Positions 8,281 to 15,388 are shown, numbered from the stretch's first letter. The stretch is 64,000 bases of DNA from Sphingopyxis sp. TUF1 (GCF_036687315.1 NZ_CP144683.1:868001-932000); one strand, 5' to 3'. Notes: generated by a model from the letters alone, not told the origin. Program-made: numbers and translations.

Positions 8281-8371
8281 ACGTCGCCCCCGCGAAGGCG
8301 GGGGCCGCCATCGACCTTTTCCAGCGTCGCCGCGTAAACCGACATCGGCCCCTGCCTCCGCGGGGGCGACC
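8281..8371. repeat. family C inverted-repeat element (paired arms)
   Basis: Left arm CGTCGCCCCCGCGAAGGCG at 8282 and right arm CCTGCCTCCGCGGGGGCGAC at 8352-8371 face each other across about 40 bases. Each arm is itself a hairpin. The 230 bases after it (8372-8604) hold no convincing gene or signal. Confidence 0.8.
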
Positions 8372-8604
8372 GCTAGCTTCGATCGCAACCGGCCAATCTT
8401 CATCCCGGCCCGTCGGCACGCTCGGCCAAGCCTGATCTGGCTCGCATCGACCCATCGCCGGATATCGCATATTTTGCCGCCGCTTCTCGCAAGCGCCCGA
8501 TAGAGCCCGGAAACGCTGGCATTCTGCCCGCCGGGCTTGCAATTCTGTCGACGAGACGAATCAAATTATCGACGAGTTGAGTCCCCGATCTGTCATTTAT
8601 CGTC

Positions 8605-8850
8605 TTGCATCGCAGCGCCGACGTGGCACTATAGGTGGTGGGTCAACCACGGGGGCACCCCAAGAAATTGTATCAGGTGAAAGTGGCGGATTTCCGTCGC
8701 CCATCGCATATGGGCCCGGAAAAACCCTGCTTGCGTCCAAAAAAGTGCCCACGCGGACAGGTAAAGATGCTAAGACCGGGGCTTCGCCCTGAGTCGAACA
8801 AGACGGGAACAGGCGCACCCTTGTGCGCCGTCAGATCGGGGGCGAACAGG
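8605..8850 (+). promoter_or_regulatory. nrdA promoter and long structured 5' leader
   Basis: A promoter-like pair TTGCAT (8605-8610) and CTATAG (8629-8634), 18 bases apart, would give a leader of about 210 bases. The leader has successive perfect hairpins: GTGGT/ACCAC (8635-8650), GCCCAT-cgcat-ATGGGC (8699-8715), GGGC-ttc-GCCC (8779-8789) and GGCGCAC-cctt-GTGCGCC (8812-8829). The last lies just before the start region. CACTATAGGTGGTG (8627-8640) is a poor match to an NrdR box over the -10. No known riboswitch consensus was recognised. Confidence 0.4.
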
Positions 8851-10788
8851 ATGGATTTTCGGGAAAGCGAACGAGTGGAGACGGGCGACGTGGCGACGAT
8901 GGAACTGGCAAAGAATGACGCTGCGACGGTCACCGAATCGAAAGACGATTCGGCGGGCGCTAAGCTGAACGACGGCGGCGAGCCCAAGGTTCACGCGCGC
9001 CGCTTTGCCATCGTCACCGACACGAGCCGCGACGCGCTCCTCACCGATTTCGGCAAGGAAACGCTGCAGGACCGCTATCTGCTTCCTGGCGAATCCTATC
9101 AGGATCTCTTCGCGCGCGTTGCCGACGCCTATGCCGACGACCAGGAGCATGCGCAGCGCCTCTACGACTATATCTCGAAGCTGTGGTTCATGCCCGCCAC
9201 CCCGGTGCTGTCGAACGGCGGCACCGGCCGCGGCCTGCCGATCAGCTGCTACCTCAATTCGGTCGACGACAGCCTCGAGGGCATCGTCGGCACCTGGAAC
9301 GAGAATGTCTGGCTCGCGAGCCGCGGCGGCGGCATCGGCACCTATTGGGGCGCGGTGCGCGGCATCGGCGAACCCGTCGGCCTCAACGGCAAGACCAGCG
9401 GCATCATCCCCTTCGTCCGCGTGATGGACTCGCTCACCCTCGCCATCTCGCAGGGCAGCCTGCGCCGCGGATCGGCCGCCTGCTACCTCGACATCTCGCA
9501 CCCCGAGATCGAGGAGTTTCTCGAGGTCCGCAAACCCTCGGGCGACTTCAACCGCAAGGCGCTCAACCTCCACCACGGCGTGCTCATCACCGACGAGTTC
9601 ATGGAGGCCGTCCGCGACGGCAAGGAATTCGACCTCCGTTCGCCGAAGGACAACAGCGTCCGCGGCACCGTCGACGCGCGCTCGCTGTTCCAGAAACTCG
9701 TCGAAACGCGCCTCGCGACGGGCGAGCCCTACATCATCTTCATCGACCAGGTGAACCGCATGATGCCCAAGCATCACCGCGATCTCGGCCTCAAGGTCAC
9801 CACCTCGAACCTCTGCTCCGAAATCACCCTGCCGACCGGCCGCGACCATCTCGGCAACGATCGCACCGCGGTCTGCTGCCTCTCGTCATTGAACCTCGAA
9901 ACCTGGGACGAATGGAACGGCGACAAGCGTTTCATCGAGGACGTGATGCGGATGCTCGACAATGTCCTTCAGGATTATATCGACCGCGCCCCGCCCGAAA
10001 TGGCGCGCGCCAAATATAGCGCCAGCCGCGAACGCAGCGTCGGCCTCGGCGTCATGGGCTTCCACAGCTTCCTCCAGGCGCGCGGCCTGCCCTTCGAAGG
10101 CGCGATGGCGAAATCGTCGAACCTGCGCATCTTCAAGCATATCCGTGCGCAGGTCGACGCCGCCTCGATGCTGCTCGCCAACGAGCGCGGCCCCTGCCCC
10201 GACGCCGCCGATCAGGGCGTGATGGAACGCTTCAGCTGCAAGATGGCGATCGCGCCGACCGCGTCGATCAGCATCATTTGCGGCGGCACCAGCGCGTGCA
10301 TCGAGCCGATTCCGGCGAACATCTACACGCACAAGACGCTCTCGGGCAGCTTCTCGATCCGCAACCCGCACCTCGAGGCGCTGCTCGTCGACAAGGCGAA
10401 GAACAGCGACGCGGTGTGGAACTCGATCCTCGAACGCGGCGGCAGCGTCCAGCACCTCGACTTCCTGACGCAGGACGAGAAGGACTGCTACAAGACCAGC
10501 TTCGAGATCGACCAGCGCTGGCTGCTCGAACTCGCCGCCGACCGCACGCCTTATATCGATCAGGCCGCGTCGCTGAACCTCTTCATCCCCGCCGACGTCG
10601 AGAAATGGGACCTGCTCATGCTCCACTATCGCGCGTGGGAACTCGGCATCAAATCGCTCTATTATCTGCGCAGCAAGTCGGTCCAGCGCGCCGGCTTCGC
10701 GGGCGGGGTCGAGGCCGACAACACGCCCGAGGCCGCGAAGTTCGAACTCGCGACCACCGATTACGACGAGTGCCTGGCCTGCCAATAG
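8851..10788 (+). CDS. nrdA: ribonucleoside-diphosphate reductase, alpha (large) subunit
   Basis: A 645-residue class I catalytic subunit that reduces ribonucleotides to deoxyribonucleotides using the radical of the NrdB partner. Active-site features: SCYLNSVDD (first redox Cys), NLCSEITLP (thiyl-radical Cys with flanking Asn and Glu), CCLSSLNLE (second redox Cys), IAPTASIS, the SLYYLRS tyrosine pair for radical transfer, and a C-terminal CLACQ redox pair. The N-terminus is short and no ATP-cone is visible, so dATP overall inhibition through a cone is not expected. The start at 8851 gives MDFRESERVE; the frame stays open upstream through the leader, and ATG 8899 is an alternative. Confidence 0.94.
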   Translation: MDFRESERVETGDVATMELAKNDAATVTESKDDSAGAKLNDGGEPKVHARRFAIVTDTSRDALLTDFGKETLQDRYLLPGESYQDLFARVADAYADDQEHAQRLYDYISKLWFMPATPVLSNGGTGRGLPISCYLNSVDDSLEGIVGTWNENVWLASRGGGIGTYWGAVRGIGEPVGLNGKTSGIIPFVRVMDSLTLAISQGSLRRGSAACYLDISHPEIEEFLEVRKPSGDFNRKALNLHHGVLITDEFMEAVRDGKEFDLRSPKDNSVRGTVDARSLFQKLVETRLATGEPYIIFIDQVNRMMPKHHRDLGLKVTTSNLCSEITLPTGRDHLGNDRTAVCCLSSLNLETWDEWNGDKRFIEDVMRMLDNVLQDYIDRAPPEMARAKYSASRERSVGLGVMGFHSFLQARGLPFEGAMAKSSNLRIFKHIRAQVDAASMLLANERGPCPDAADQGVMERFSCKMAIAPTASISIICGGTSACIEPIPANIYTHKTLSGSFSIRNPHLEALLVDKAKNSDAVWNSILERGGSVQHLDFLTQDEKDCYKTSFEIDQRWLLELAADRTPYIDQAASLNLFIPADVEKWDLLMLHYRAWELGIKSLYYLRSKSVQRAGFAGGVEADNTPEAAKFELATTDYDECLACQ

Positions 10789-10807
10789 GGCCGCACTCCC
10801 CCCCTCC

Positions 10808-10880
10808 TGTCGTCCCCGCGAAAGCGGGGACCCAGGGCGGGGTTACGCAACACTGGGTCCCCGCTTTCGCAGGGATGACA
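10808..10880. repeat. family C inverted-repeat element between nrdA and nrdB
   Basis: TGTCGTCCCCGCGAAAGCGG faces CCCCGCTTTCGCAGGGATGA with CCCAGG / ACTGGG inside. It fills almost all of the 117-base gap between the two reductase genes, and would form a large hairpin in a shared mRNA. Confidence 0.85.
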
Positions 10881-10905
10881 AAGAAAAAGCCCGAGGATAG
10901 CCGCC

Positions 10906-11970
10906 ATGCCGTTGTTAGAAGCCCGCAAGACCTACAAGCCCTTCGAATATCCCTGGGCATTCGATTTCTGGAAGCGCCAGCAGCAGATCCACTGGGTGCC
11001 CGAGGAAGTGCCGCTGGGCGAGGATTGCCGCGACTGGGCGCAGAAGATCAGCGACCATGAACGCAATCTGCTCACGCAGATTTTCCGCTTCTTCACCCAG
11101 GCCGATATCGAGGTGCAGGATTGCTACCACGAAAAATACGGCAGCGTGTTCAAGCCGACCGAGATCAAGATGATGCTGACCGCGTTCAGCAACATGGAAA
11201 CGGTGCATATCGCGGCGTACAGCCACCTGCTCGACACCATCGGCATGCCCGAGAGCGAATATGGCATGTTCCTCGAATATGACGAGATGCGCGCCAAGCA
11301 CGACTATATGGGCACCTTCGGCGTCGAAACCGACGAGGACATCGCGCGCACCCTCGCGATGTTCGGCGGCTTTACCGAGGGCTTGCAGCTCTTCGCCAGC
11401 TTCGCGATGCTGATGAACTTCCCGCGCTTCAACAAGATGAAGGGCATGGGCCAGATCGTCAGCTGGTCGATCCGCGACGAAAGCCTCCACTGCGAAGGCA
11501 TCATCAAGCTGTTCCACACCTTCACCAAGGAACGCGGCTGCCTGACCAAGGCGGTGAAGGAAGACATCATCGACACCTGCCAGAAAACGGTGCGGCTCGA
11601 GGATGCGTTCATCGACCTGGCGTTCGAACAGGGCCCCGTCCCCGGCATGACGCCGAAGGAGATCAAGCGCTACATCCGCTACATCGCCGACTGGCGCCTC
11701 GGCCAGCTGGGGTTCCCGCCGATTTACATGATCGACGAACATCCCCTCCCCTGGCTCGCCCCGCTGCTGAACGGCGTCGAGCACGCCAACTTCTTCGAAA
11801 CCCGCGCGACCGAGTACAGCAAGGGCGCGACGCGCGGCGACTGGAACACCGTCTGGTCCAGCTTCGACAACCGCAAGAAAGCCAAGGCCAACGACGACGG
11901 CGCGGCGACCCCCGCCGCCGAAACCGACGGCGAGGATATGTTCGCGAAAGCGGGGATTGCCGCGGAGTGA
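10906..11970 (+). CDS. nrdB: ribonucleoside-diphosphate reductase, beta (radical) subunit
   Basis: A 354-residue di-iron (or Mn/Fe) subunit that holds the radical for NrdA. Metal ligands are seen in QADIEVQDCYHEK, FSNMETVHIAAYSH (E-x-x-H with the candidate radical Tyr in HIAAY) and SWSIRDESLHCEG (E-x-x-H). Because a tyrosine is present at the radical position, this looks like a tyrosyl-radical enzyme rather than a Phe-containing class Ic form. No ATP-cone is visible at the N-terminus either. The C-terminus ends with an Ala/Asp-rich stretch that should dock NrdA. It follows nrdA on the same strand, separated by a family C element. Confidence 0.95.
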   Translation: MPLLEARKTYKPFEYPWAFDFWKRQQQIHWVPEEVPLGEDCRDWAQKISDHERNLLTQIFRFFTQADIEVQDCYHEKYGSVFKPTEIKMMLTAFSNMETVHIAAYSHLLDTIGMPESEYGMFLEYDEMRAKHDYMGTFGVETDEDIARTLAMFGGFTEGLQLFASFAMLMNFPRFNKMKGMGQIVSWSIRDESLHCEGIIKLFHTFTKERGCLTKAVKEDIIDTCQKTVRLEDAFIDLAFEQGPVPGMTPKEIKRYIRYIADWRLGQLGFPPIYMIDEHPLPWLAPLLNGVEHANFFETRATEYSKGATRGDWNTVWSSFDNRKKAKANDDGAATPAAETDGEDMFAKAGIAAE

Positions 11971-11975
11971 CATAT

Positions 11976-12045
11976 CCCCTCCCGCAAGCGGGAGGGGCAG
12001 CGAAACTTGCGGGCTTGCCCGCTAGTTGCAGCGGGGTGGGCCGCA
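11976..12045. repeat. family B element (one hairpin arm plus tail)
   Basis: Perfect stem CCCCTCCCGC-AA-GCGGGAGGGG at 11976-11997, six bases after the nrdB stop, followed by the GCGAAACTTGCGGGCTTGCC tail that also appears inverted in the 30172-30291 copy. It probably ends the nrd transcript; the tail runs up to the ribosome binding site of the next gene. Confidence 0.8.
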
Positions 12046-12058
12046 AGGGGACAACGAT

Positions 12059-12328
12059 ATGCCGGTCATCTCGCTCTTCTTCGGCATCATTATCCGCATG
12101 TATCACCACGATCATGCGCCGCCCCATTTCCACGCCAGCTATCAGGGTTTTGAGGCACTGATCCGCATTGCCGACGGCGGTGTCAGGGCGGGGTCGCTGC
12201 CCAAAAAGGCGCTGCGGATCGTACAGGACTGGGCCGAACGCCACCGCGACGAACTGGACGCCAATTGGCAGCGCGGTATCGATCTGTTACCCATGGAAAT
12301 GATCGCGGGAGCGGATTTGGATGATTAA
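12059..12328 (+). CDS. DUF4160 domain protein
   Basis: An 89-residue protein starting MPVISLFFGIIIRMYHHDHA, which matches the DUF4160 pattern (P-x-I-x-x-F-x-G-I-x-I-x-M, then H-x-PPHFH). The PPHFHASY histidines may bind a metal or act in catalysis, but no biochemical role is established to my knowledge. The start at ATG 12059 is preceded by AAGGGG. It overlaps the DUF2442 gene by 8 bases; these two families are often adjacent, which has led to suggestions of a toxin-antitoxin-like pair. Confidence 0.88.
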   Translation: MPVISLFFGIIIRMYHHDHAPPHFHASYQGFEALIRIADGGVRAGSLPKKALRIVQDWAERHRDELDANWQRGIDLLPMEMIAGADLDD

Positions 12329-12587
12329 GATTACGGCAATCGAAGCAGCGGGCGAGCATCGTCTGAAACTGTCCTTCTCGGACGGCAGCTTCGGCATATG
12401 GGACGCCTATCCGCTGCTCGCCGGTCGCCCGACCGTGCTGACGACCCCTCTGCTCCAACCCGATCAGTTCGCCCGCGCCTTTATCGAGGCCGGCGCGCTG
12501 GCGTGGCCCAACGGCCTCGAACTCGCACCATGGACGCTTCACGAAGAATTGGCCGAAGCGGGCCTGCTGCACAGGAAAGCCGCATGA
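12321..12587 (+). CDS. DUF2442 domain protein
   Basis: An 88-residue protein beginning MIKITAIEAAGEHRLKLSFS with the DUF2442 core: a beta-hairpin, then LKLSFSDGSFGIWD, a variable loop and WPNGLELAPWTLHEEL. It overlaps the DUF4160 gene upstream (8 bases) and the next gene downstream (ATGA), so the three are almost certainly co-translated. Function is unknown; as the partner of DUF4160 it could be an antitoxin-like or accessory component. Confidence 0.88.
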   Translation: MIKITAIEAAGEHRLKLSFSDGSFGIWDAYPLLAGRPTVLTTPLLQPDQFARAFIEAGALAWPNGLELAPWTLHEELAEAGLLHRKAA

Positions 12588-12814
12588 CCGAAAAGAAAAA
12601 AGAGAAACTCCTGATCCTCAGCCAGCCGCAGCGCGCCTGCCTGGAAGGCCTGTCGAACCGCCGCCCCCAACTCCCCACCGATCCCGTCCGCGACGAACTC
12701 GTCACGCTGGGGCTCGTCGTCAAGCAGGGCGCGAAGTGGGCGCTGACCCCGACAGGCAAGAAGGTGCTCGCGGCCAGCTCGAACCGGCGGAACTCGGGCG
12801 GGTTTTCGGTTTGA
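12584..12814 (+). CDS. small basic protein, winged-helix-like
   Basis: A 76-residue protein, N-terminal MTEKKKEKLLILSQPQRACL. The sequence LSQPQRACLEGLSNR then DELVTLGLVVKQGAKWALTPTGKKVL looks like a compact winged helix: helices followed by a beta-wing in which 'L-G-L-V-x(n)-W-x-L-T-P-x-G' is typical. Its ATG sits in the ATGA overlap with the stop of the DUF2442 gene, with AGGAAAG upstream. It might be the regulator of this three-gene unit. Not assigned to a named family. Confidence 0.75.
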   Translation: MTEKKKEKLLILSQPQRACLEGLSNRRPQLPTDPVRDELVTLGLVVKQGAKWALTPTGKKVLAASSNRRNSGGFSV

Positions 12815-12874
12815 GGATTGAAAGCAGTCCCGCCTGAACTAGACGGCAGTCAGGATGATACCGAATAGGGTAGA

Positions 12875-12923
12875 GCCGTCCGCCCGGTCAGGATTGCAAT
12901 AAGCACTGCGCCAAGCGGACGGC
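12875..12923. other. inverted repeat in the convergent gap
   Basis: GCCGTCCGC (12875-12883) and GCGGACGGC (12915-12923) form a 9-bp stem across 31 bases between the three-gene unit and the VapD-like gene. It may terminate transcription from either side. No T tract. Confidence 0.4.
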
Positions 12924-12928
12924 CCCTA

Positions 12929-13303
12929 TTATGCAGCTTCCTCGCGATCAAAGCGCAATCGCCGGGGGACTACGGCAAGCAAGTCATCTTCCTCGTCGAT
13001 ACGAAGCATCCGCATGTCGCGGACCACTTCCCAGAACCAAGGAAACTTGTCGTGCAGTTCCAGCACCGCTTTAAAGCAAGTGGAAGCGCTTGTGTCAGGC
13101 GTACCGTAAAACACGGACCCCTGCTGCCGATGAAAACCGTACTGTGTCAGAACACGGGCAATTTTATCCCATGCACCATACTTTACGGCCGCTTCGGCGT
13201 TTAGATCATACGCAATTGCGTACACTCGATTGGTCCTTCTATTGACCGGCGCCCGGTTCCTCCCCCCGGAACGCATCGGAACTAAGGTCATACGAACTCC
13301 CAT
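12929..13303 (-). CDS. VapD-like protein (Cas2-related ferredoxin fold)
   Basis: A 124-residue protein. From residue 27 it matches VapD: VYAIAYDLNAEAAVKY, then the GFHRQQGSVFYGTPDTS segment, then FPWFWEVVRDMRMLRIDEED. VapD proteins are small endoribonucleases structurally related to Cas2, and some act as toxins. No partner antitoxin gene with VapX features is evident next to it. The first 26 residues (basic, Arg-rich) may not all be translated. Local base composition is less GC-rich than the surroundings, consistent with acquisition. Confidence 0.78.
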   Translation of the reverse strand: MGVRMTLVPMRSGGRNRAPVNRRTNRVYAIAYDLNAEAAVKYGAWDKIARVLTQYGFHRQQGSVFYGTPDTSASTCFKAVLELHDKFPWFWEVVRDMRMLRIDEEDDLLAVVPRRLRFDREEAA

Positions 13304-13360
13304 CGAAAAGCGTGGATTCCCGCAATCCGACTAGACGAGTCTCGCTCTCCATGCTAGTCA

Positions 13361-13388
13361 GACTGCGCCGGTTTTCTCCGGCGCAGTC
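13361..13388. terminator. perfect GC-rich hairpin
   Basis: An 11-bp perfect stem GACTGCGCCGG / CCGGCGCAGTC with a 6-base loop. It lies downstream of the 13442-13978 gene and upstream of the VapD-like gene, both on the minus strand, so it could separate the two transcripts. No long T tract. Confidence 0.6.
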
Positions 13389-13441
13389 CTCCTAGTTGGT
13401 TAATCTAACAAAGCGGCCTGCCACATAGGGTTTCTCTCTTT

Positions 13442-13978
13442 CTACCCGGTGGGGGACGATTGAGGGTTTCTCCAAGGATCGGCTGGCGGTGGTGCGCCTG
13501 CCTCTCCGGCGACAGAGCCGACAGCTTCGCTAGTCGGCTCTTTCTCTTTCAGACCACTATATTGATGCGCGATCTGAATACCCTTTTCGCGATCTATAAG
13601 AGTCCAGCCCACTTTTCCGTGGCTCTGTATATCTACACTTCTGGAGAGCAGAGCACCCAGCGCGTTGATCTTGTCCTTTCCTGTGATCTCGTGGCCCATG
13701 GCTTCTATGAACTGAACCAGTTGTCGAGATTTGACGGGACCAGCAGAGGTTCCCATCGCCATCATCGCGAGAGCAACGCTTTTACGATGATAGGCACCAT
13801 AGCCAGTGATCTCGACCTTTTCACGAGCAGGAGCAGCCTTCGCCGGAGCAGACTTGGGGGCTGCGGACGGATCGAGAGGGCGTTCTCCATAGGCGATCAG
13901 TACATTCCGAACGGCGCGAAGCTTCTCCATAAGAGCCGCCTCTTCTTCACGCATCCGGTTAATGATCTCCGCGTCCAT
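13442..13978 (-). CDS. hypothetical protein with N-terminal coiled coil and winged-helix-like domain
   Basis: A 178-residue protein. Residues 1-32 (INRMREEEAALMEKLRAVRN) form a likely coiled coil. An Ala/Pro/Lys linker follows, then about residues 58-130 (HRKSVALAMMAMGTSAGPVK and KINALGALLSRS) resemble a HARE-HTH/winged-helix fold, ending in VGWTLID as its wing. The C-terminal 45 residues are low complexity. It has its own promoter-like signals just upstream. DNA binding is inferred from fold pattern only. Neighbouring genes suggest accessory DNA. Confidence 0.75.
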   Translation of the reverse strand: MDAEIINRMREEEAALMEKLRAVRNVLIAYGERPLDPSAAPKSAPAKAAPAREKVEITGYGAYHRKSVALAMMAMGTSAGPVKSRQLVQFIEAMGHEITGKDKINALGALLSRSVDIQSHGKVGWTLIDREKGIQIAHQYSGLKEKEPTSEAVGSVAGEAGAPPPADPWRNPQSSPTG

Positions 13979-13994
13979 CGAGATTCCCTGCTTC

Positions 13995-14037
13995 CTGACG
14001 TCTGCTGACGTATAGCGGAACGTAACCGGCCCGCCAA
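13995..14037 (-). promoter_or_regulatory. promoter of the winged-helix-like gene with a direct-repeat operator
   Basis: On the minus strand TTGGCG (14037-14032) and TATACG (14014-14009) are separated by exactly 17 bases. A direct repeat, CTGACGT twice (13995-14001 and 14005-14011), overlaps and follows the -10, suggesting a repressor site. AGGGAA serves as ribosome binding site. Confidence 0.5.
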
Positions 14038-14086
14038 CGGAAATCTGCGGCTAACGTGAATTTGGCGTCAAGTACGCATGGAATGG

Positions 14087-14101
14087 GAACGTAAAGGGAA
14101 C
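14087..14101. promoter_or_regulatory. LexA (SOS) box, alphaproteobacterial type
   Basis: GAAC-GTAAAGG-GAAC is a perfect GTTC-N7-GTTC direct repeat read on the other strand, the established LexA site of alphaproteobacteria. It lies about 108 bases before the minus-strand winged-helix-like gene and 3 bases before a plus-strand ATG (14104) with AAAGGG upstream. That plus frame is soon interrupted by a repeat and may be the stub of a lost SOS gene. Confidence 0.5.
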
Positions 14102-14165
14102 ATATGATGATGGCGTCAAATCCAACTACGCAGGAGGCGCAAAAGGACCGTCGCGACCCGACCTT

Positions 14166-14190
14166 CGTCACCCCCGGTCCGGGGTCCATC
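14166..14190. repeat. partial family D element
   Basis: CGTCACCCCCGGTCCGGGGTCC resembles a family D arm with its centre (ACTTGATC) deleted. It precedes the broken GIY-YIG gene. Confidence 0.5.
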
Positions 14191-14210
14191 GCCGCCCTAG
14201 CCTCCACCCC

Positions 14211-14536
14211 ATGCACGCCGACTTCCAGCCATGCGCCTATATCATGGCGAGCGCGCGGCACGGCACGCTCTACACCGGCGTCACCTCGCACCTGATCCAG
14301 CACATCTGCCAGCATCGCGACGGCAGCTTCGACGGCTTCACTAAAGGCTATGGCGTCAAAACGCTCGTCTGGTTCAAACTCGCCGGGACGATGCACGCCG
14401 CGATCACGCGCGAGACGCGAACTGGCAGCGCAAGTGGAAGATCGAGCTGATCGAGGCGGCGAACCCCGATTGGCGCGATTTGGCGGAGGAATTGGGGTTG
14501 CCGCCGCTTCCCCCTCCCTCGTCATCCCGGACTTGA
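14211..14536 (+). pseudogene. GIY-YIG endonuclease family, frameshifted
   Basis: The first frame (from 14211) reads CAYIMASARHGTLYTGVTSH and GYGVKTLVWFK, the GIY-YIG core of the short UvrC-like/YhbQ family, then loses homology after AAITRE near 14415. The expected end, WQRKWKIELIEAANPDWRDL, continues in another frame to a TGA at 14534-14536. Family members have a few more residues between these blocks, so a small deletion that is not a multiple of three explains the break. The 3' end runs into a family D element. Confidence 0.8.
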
Positions 14537-14614
14537 TCCGGGATCCATTCCAGCGGCGCCGCATAGATGCCGGATCAAGCCTGTCCTGAGCTTGTCGAAG
14601 GGTCCGGCATGACG
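14519..14614. repeat. family D element with family E sequence inside
   Basis: Outer arms CGTCATCCCGGACTTGATCC and GGTCCGGCATGACG are family D. The right half also has CTGTCCTGAGCTTGTCGAAG (14581-14600), the core of family E seen at 47101 and 49598. A repeat appears to have landed in, or recombined with, another repeat. Confidence 0.8.
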
Positions 14615-14741
14615 AAGAGGGGGGATCTTCGCGCCTTTGTGTGAAATCAAAATCACCAGCGCCCGACCTTCAAACCACCCGGCACTCAAACACGCCCCCA
14701 GACCCCGATCCACCCCCCAAAAAAAAAACGCTTTCCTACTT

Positions 14742-14756
14742 GTTCGCTTTATGTTC
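14742..14756 (+). promoter_or_regulatory. LexA (SOS) box upstream of the HTH protein gene
   Basis: GTTC-GCTTTAT-GTTC is a perfect match to the alphaproteobacterial LexA consensus GTTC-N7-GTTC. It ends 11 bases before the ATG at 14768, close enough to block transcription or elongation of that gene. A run of ten A lies just upstream (14719-14728). Confidence 0.6.
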
Positions 14757-14767
14757 CATACTGCCCA

Positions 14768-15388
14768 ATGAGCAACACTCTCCCCACGCCCGCCCCCGAA
14801 CCCACTCCCGCCCGCGACGCGCACGGCCATGATCCGGCCGCCTACGACTGGGTTCCCGTCCTCAAAAAGCCCCGCAAGGATGGCTGGTCGCCCGCCAAGC
14901 AACGCGCCTTTATCGAGGCGCTGGCCGATACCGGCTCGGTCGTCACCGCGGCGCAGCGCGTCGGCATGTCCGAATCCTCCGCCTATCGCCTGCGCCGCTC
15001 GCCCGACGCCGCGGCGTTCGACCGTGCATGGAGCGCGGCGATCGATACGGCGTCGAAGAAATTGCTCGATACCGCCTTCGAACGCGCGATCGTCGGCAGC
15101 GAAGAGCCGGTGTTCGACCGCGACGGCAACCCCGTCGGCCGCCGCCTGCGCCACAGCGACCGCTTGCTGATGTTCCTGCTCCGCGCCTACGCCCCCGACC
15201 GGTTCCGCGAACGCGACGCGGCGCCCCCGCCCGCCGCGACCCCGGTCGCCGAGGCGCTGGTCCACCTCCACCCCGCGCCGCCCGCCGCGCCCGCACCCGC
15301 GGCCGCGGCGCTGATGGCGCCGGGCGAGTTCGCGGCCGCCGCCCCGCCCCCCGGCGCCGCGGCGCGCGACGAGGCTGACCTTCGCTGA
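14768..15388 (+). CDS. HTH-domain protein with Ala/Pro-rich tail, possibly SOS-regulated
   Basis: A 206-residue protein. Residues about 38-80 (GWSPAKQRAFIEALADTGSV, then AAQRVGMSESSAYRLRRSP) form a helix-turn-helix resembling resolvase or terminase-small-subunit DNA-binding domains. The next segment (about 85-135) is a conserved-looking helical block ending RHSDRLLMFLLRAYAPDRFR. The last 65 residues are Ala/Pro low complexity. Proteins of this shape occur in sphingomonads, function unknown to me. A perfect LexA box 11 bases upstream suggests DNA-damage control. The stop codon lies in the first unit of a 43-bp tandem repeat. Confidence 0.8.
   Translation: MSNTLPTPAPEPTPARDAHGHDPAAYDWVPVLKKPRKDGWSPAKQRAFIEALADTGSVVTAAQRVGMSESSAYRLRRSPDAAAFDRAWSAAIDTASKKLLDTAFERAIVGSEEPVFDRDGNPVGRRLRHSDRLLMFLLRAYAPDRFRERDAAPPPAATPVAEALVHLHPAPPAAPAPAAAALMAPGEFAAAAPPPGAAARDEADLR

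Noticed and set aside
8281..8371. CRISPR-like array suggested by repeated GC motifs
   Set aside because: Only two inverted arms with one spacer; it is a family C palindrome, and no cas genes are present.
8605..8850. Adenosylcobalamin riboswitch before nrdA
   Set aside because: The expected conserved boxes were not found, and the reductase is class I, not B12-dependent class II.
8851..11970. Class Ic (Phe radical site) ribonucleotide reductase
   Set aside because: NrdB keeps a tyrosine in HIAAYSH at the radical position.
14104..14295. 63-codon plus frame after the first LexA box
   Set aside because: After about 18 residues it enters a family D fragment and then overlaps the GIY-YIG frame; at most a stub of a lost gene.
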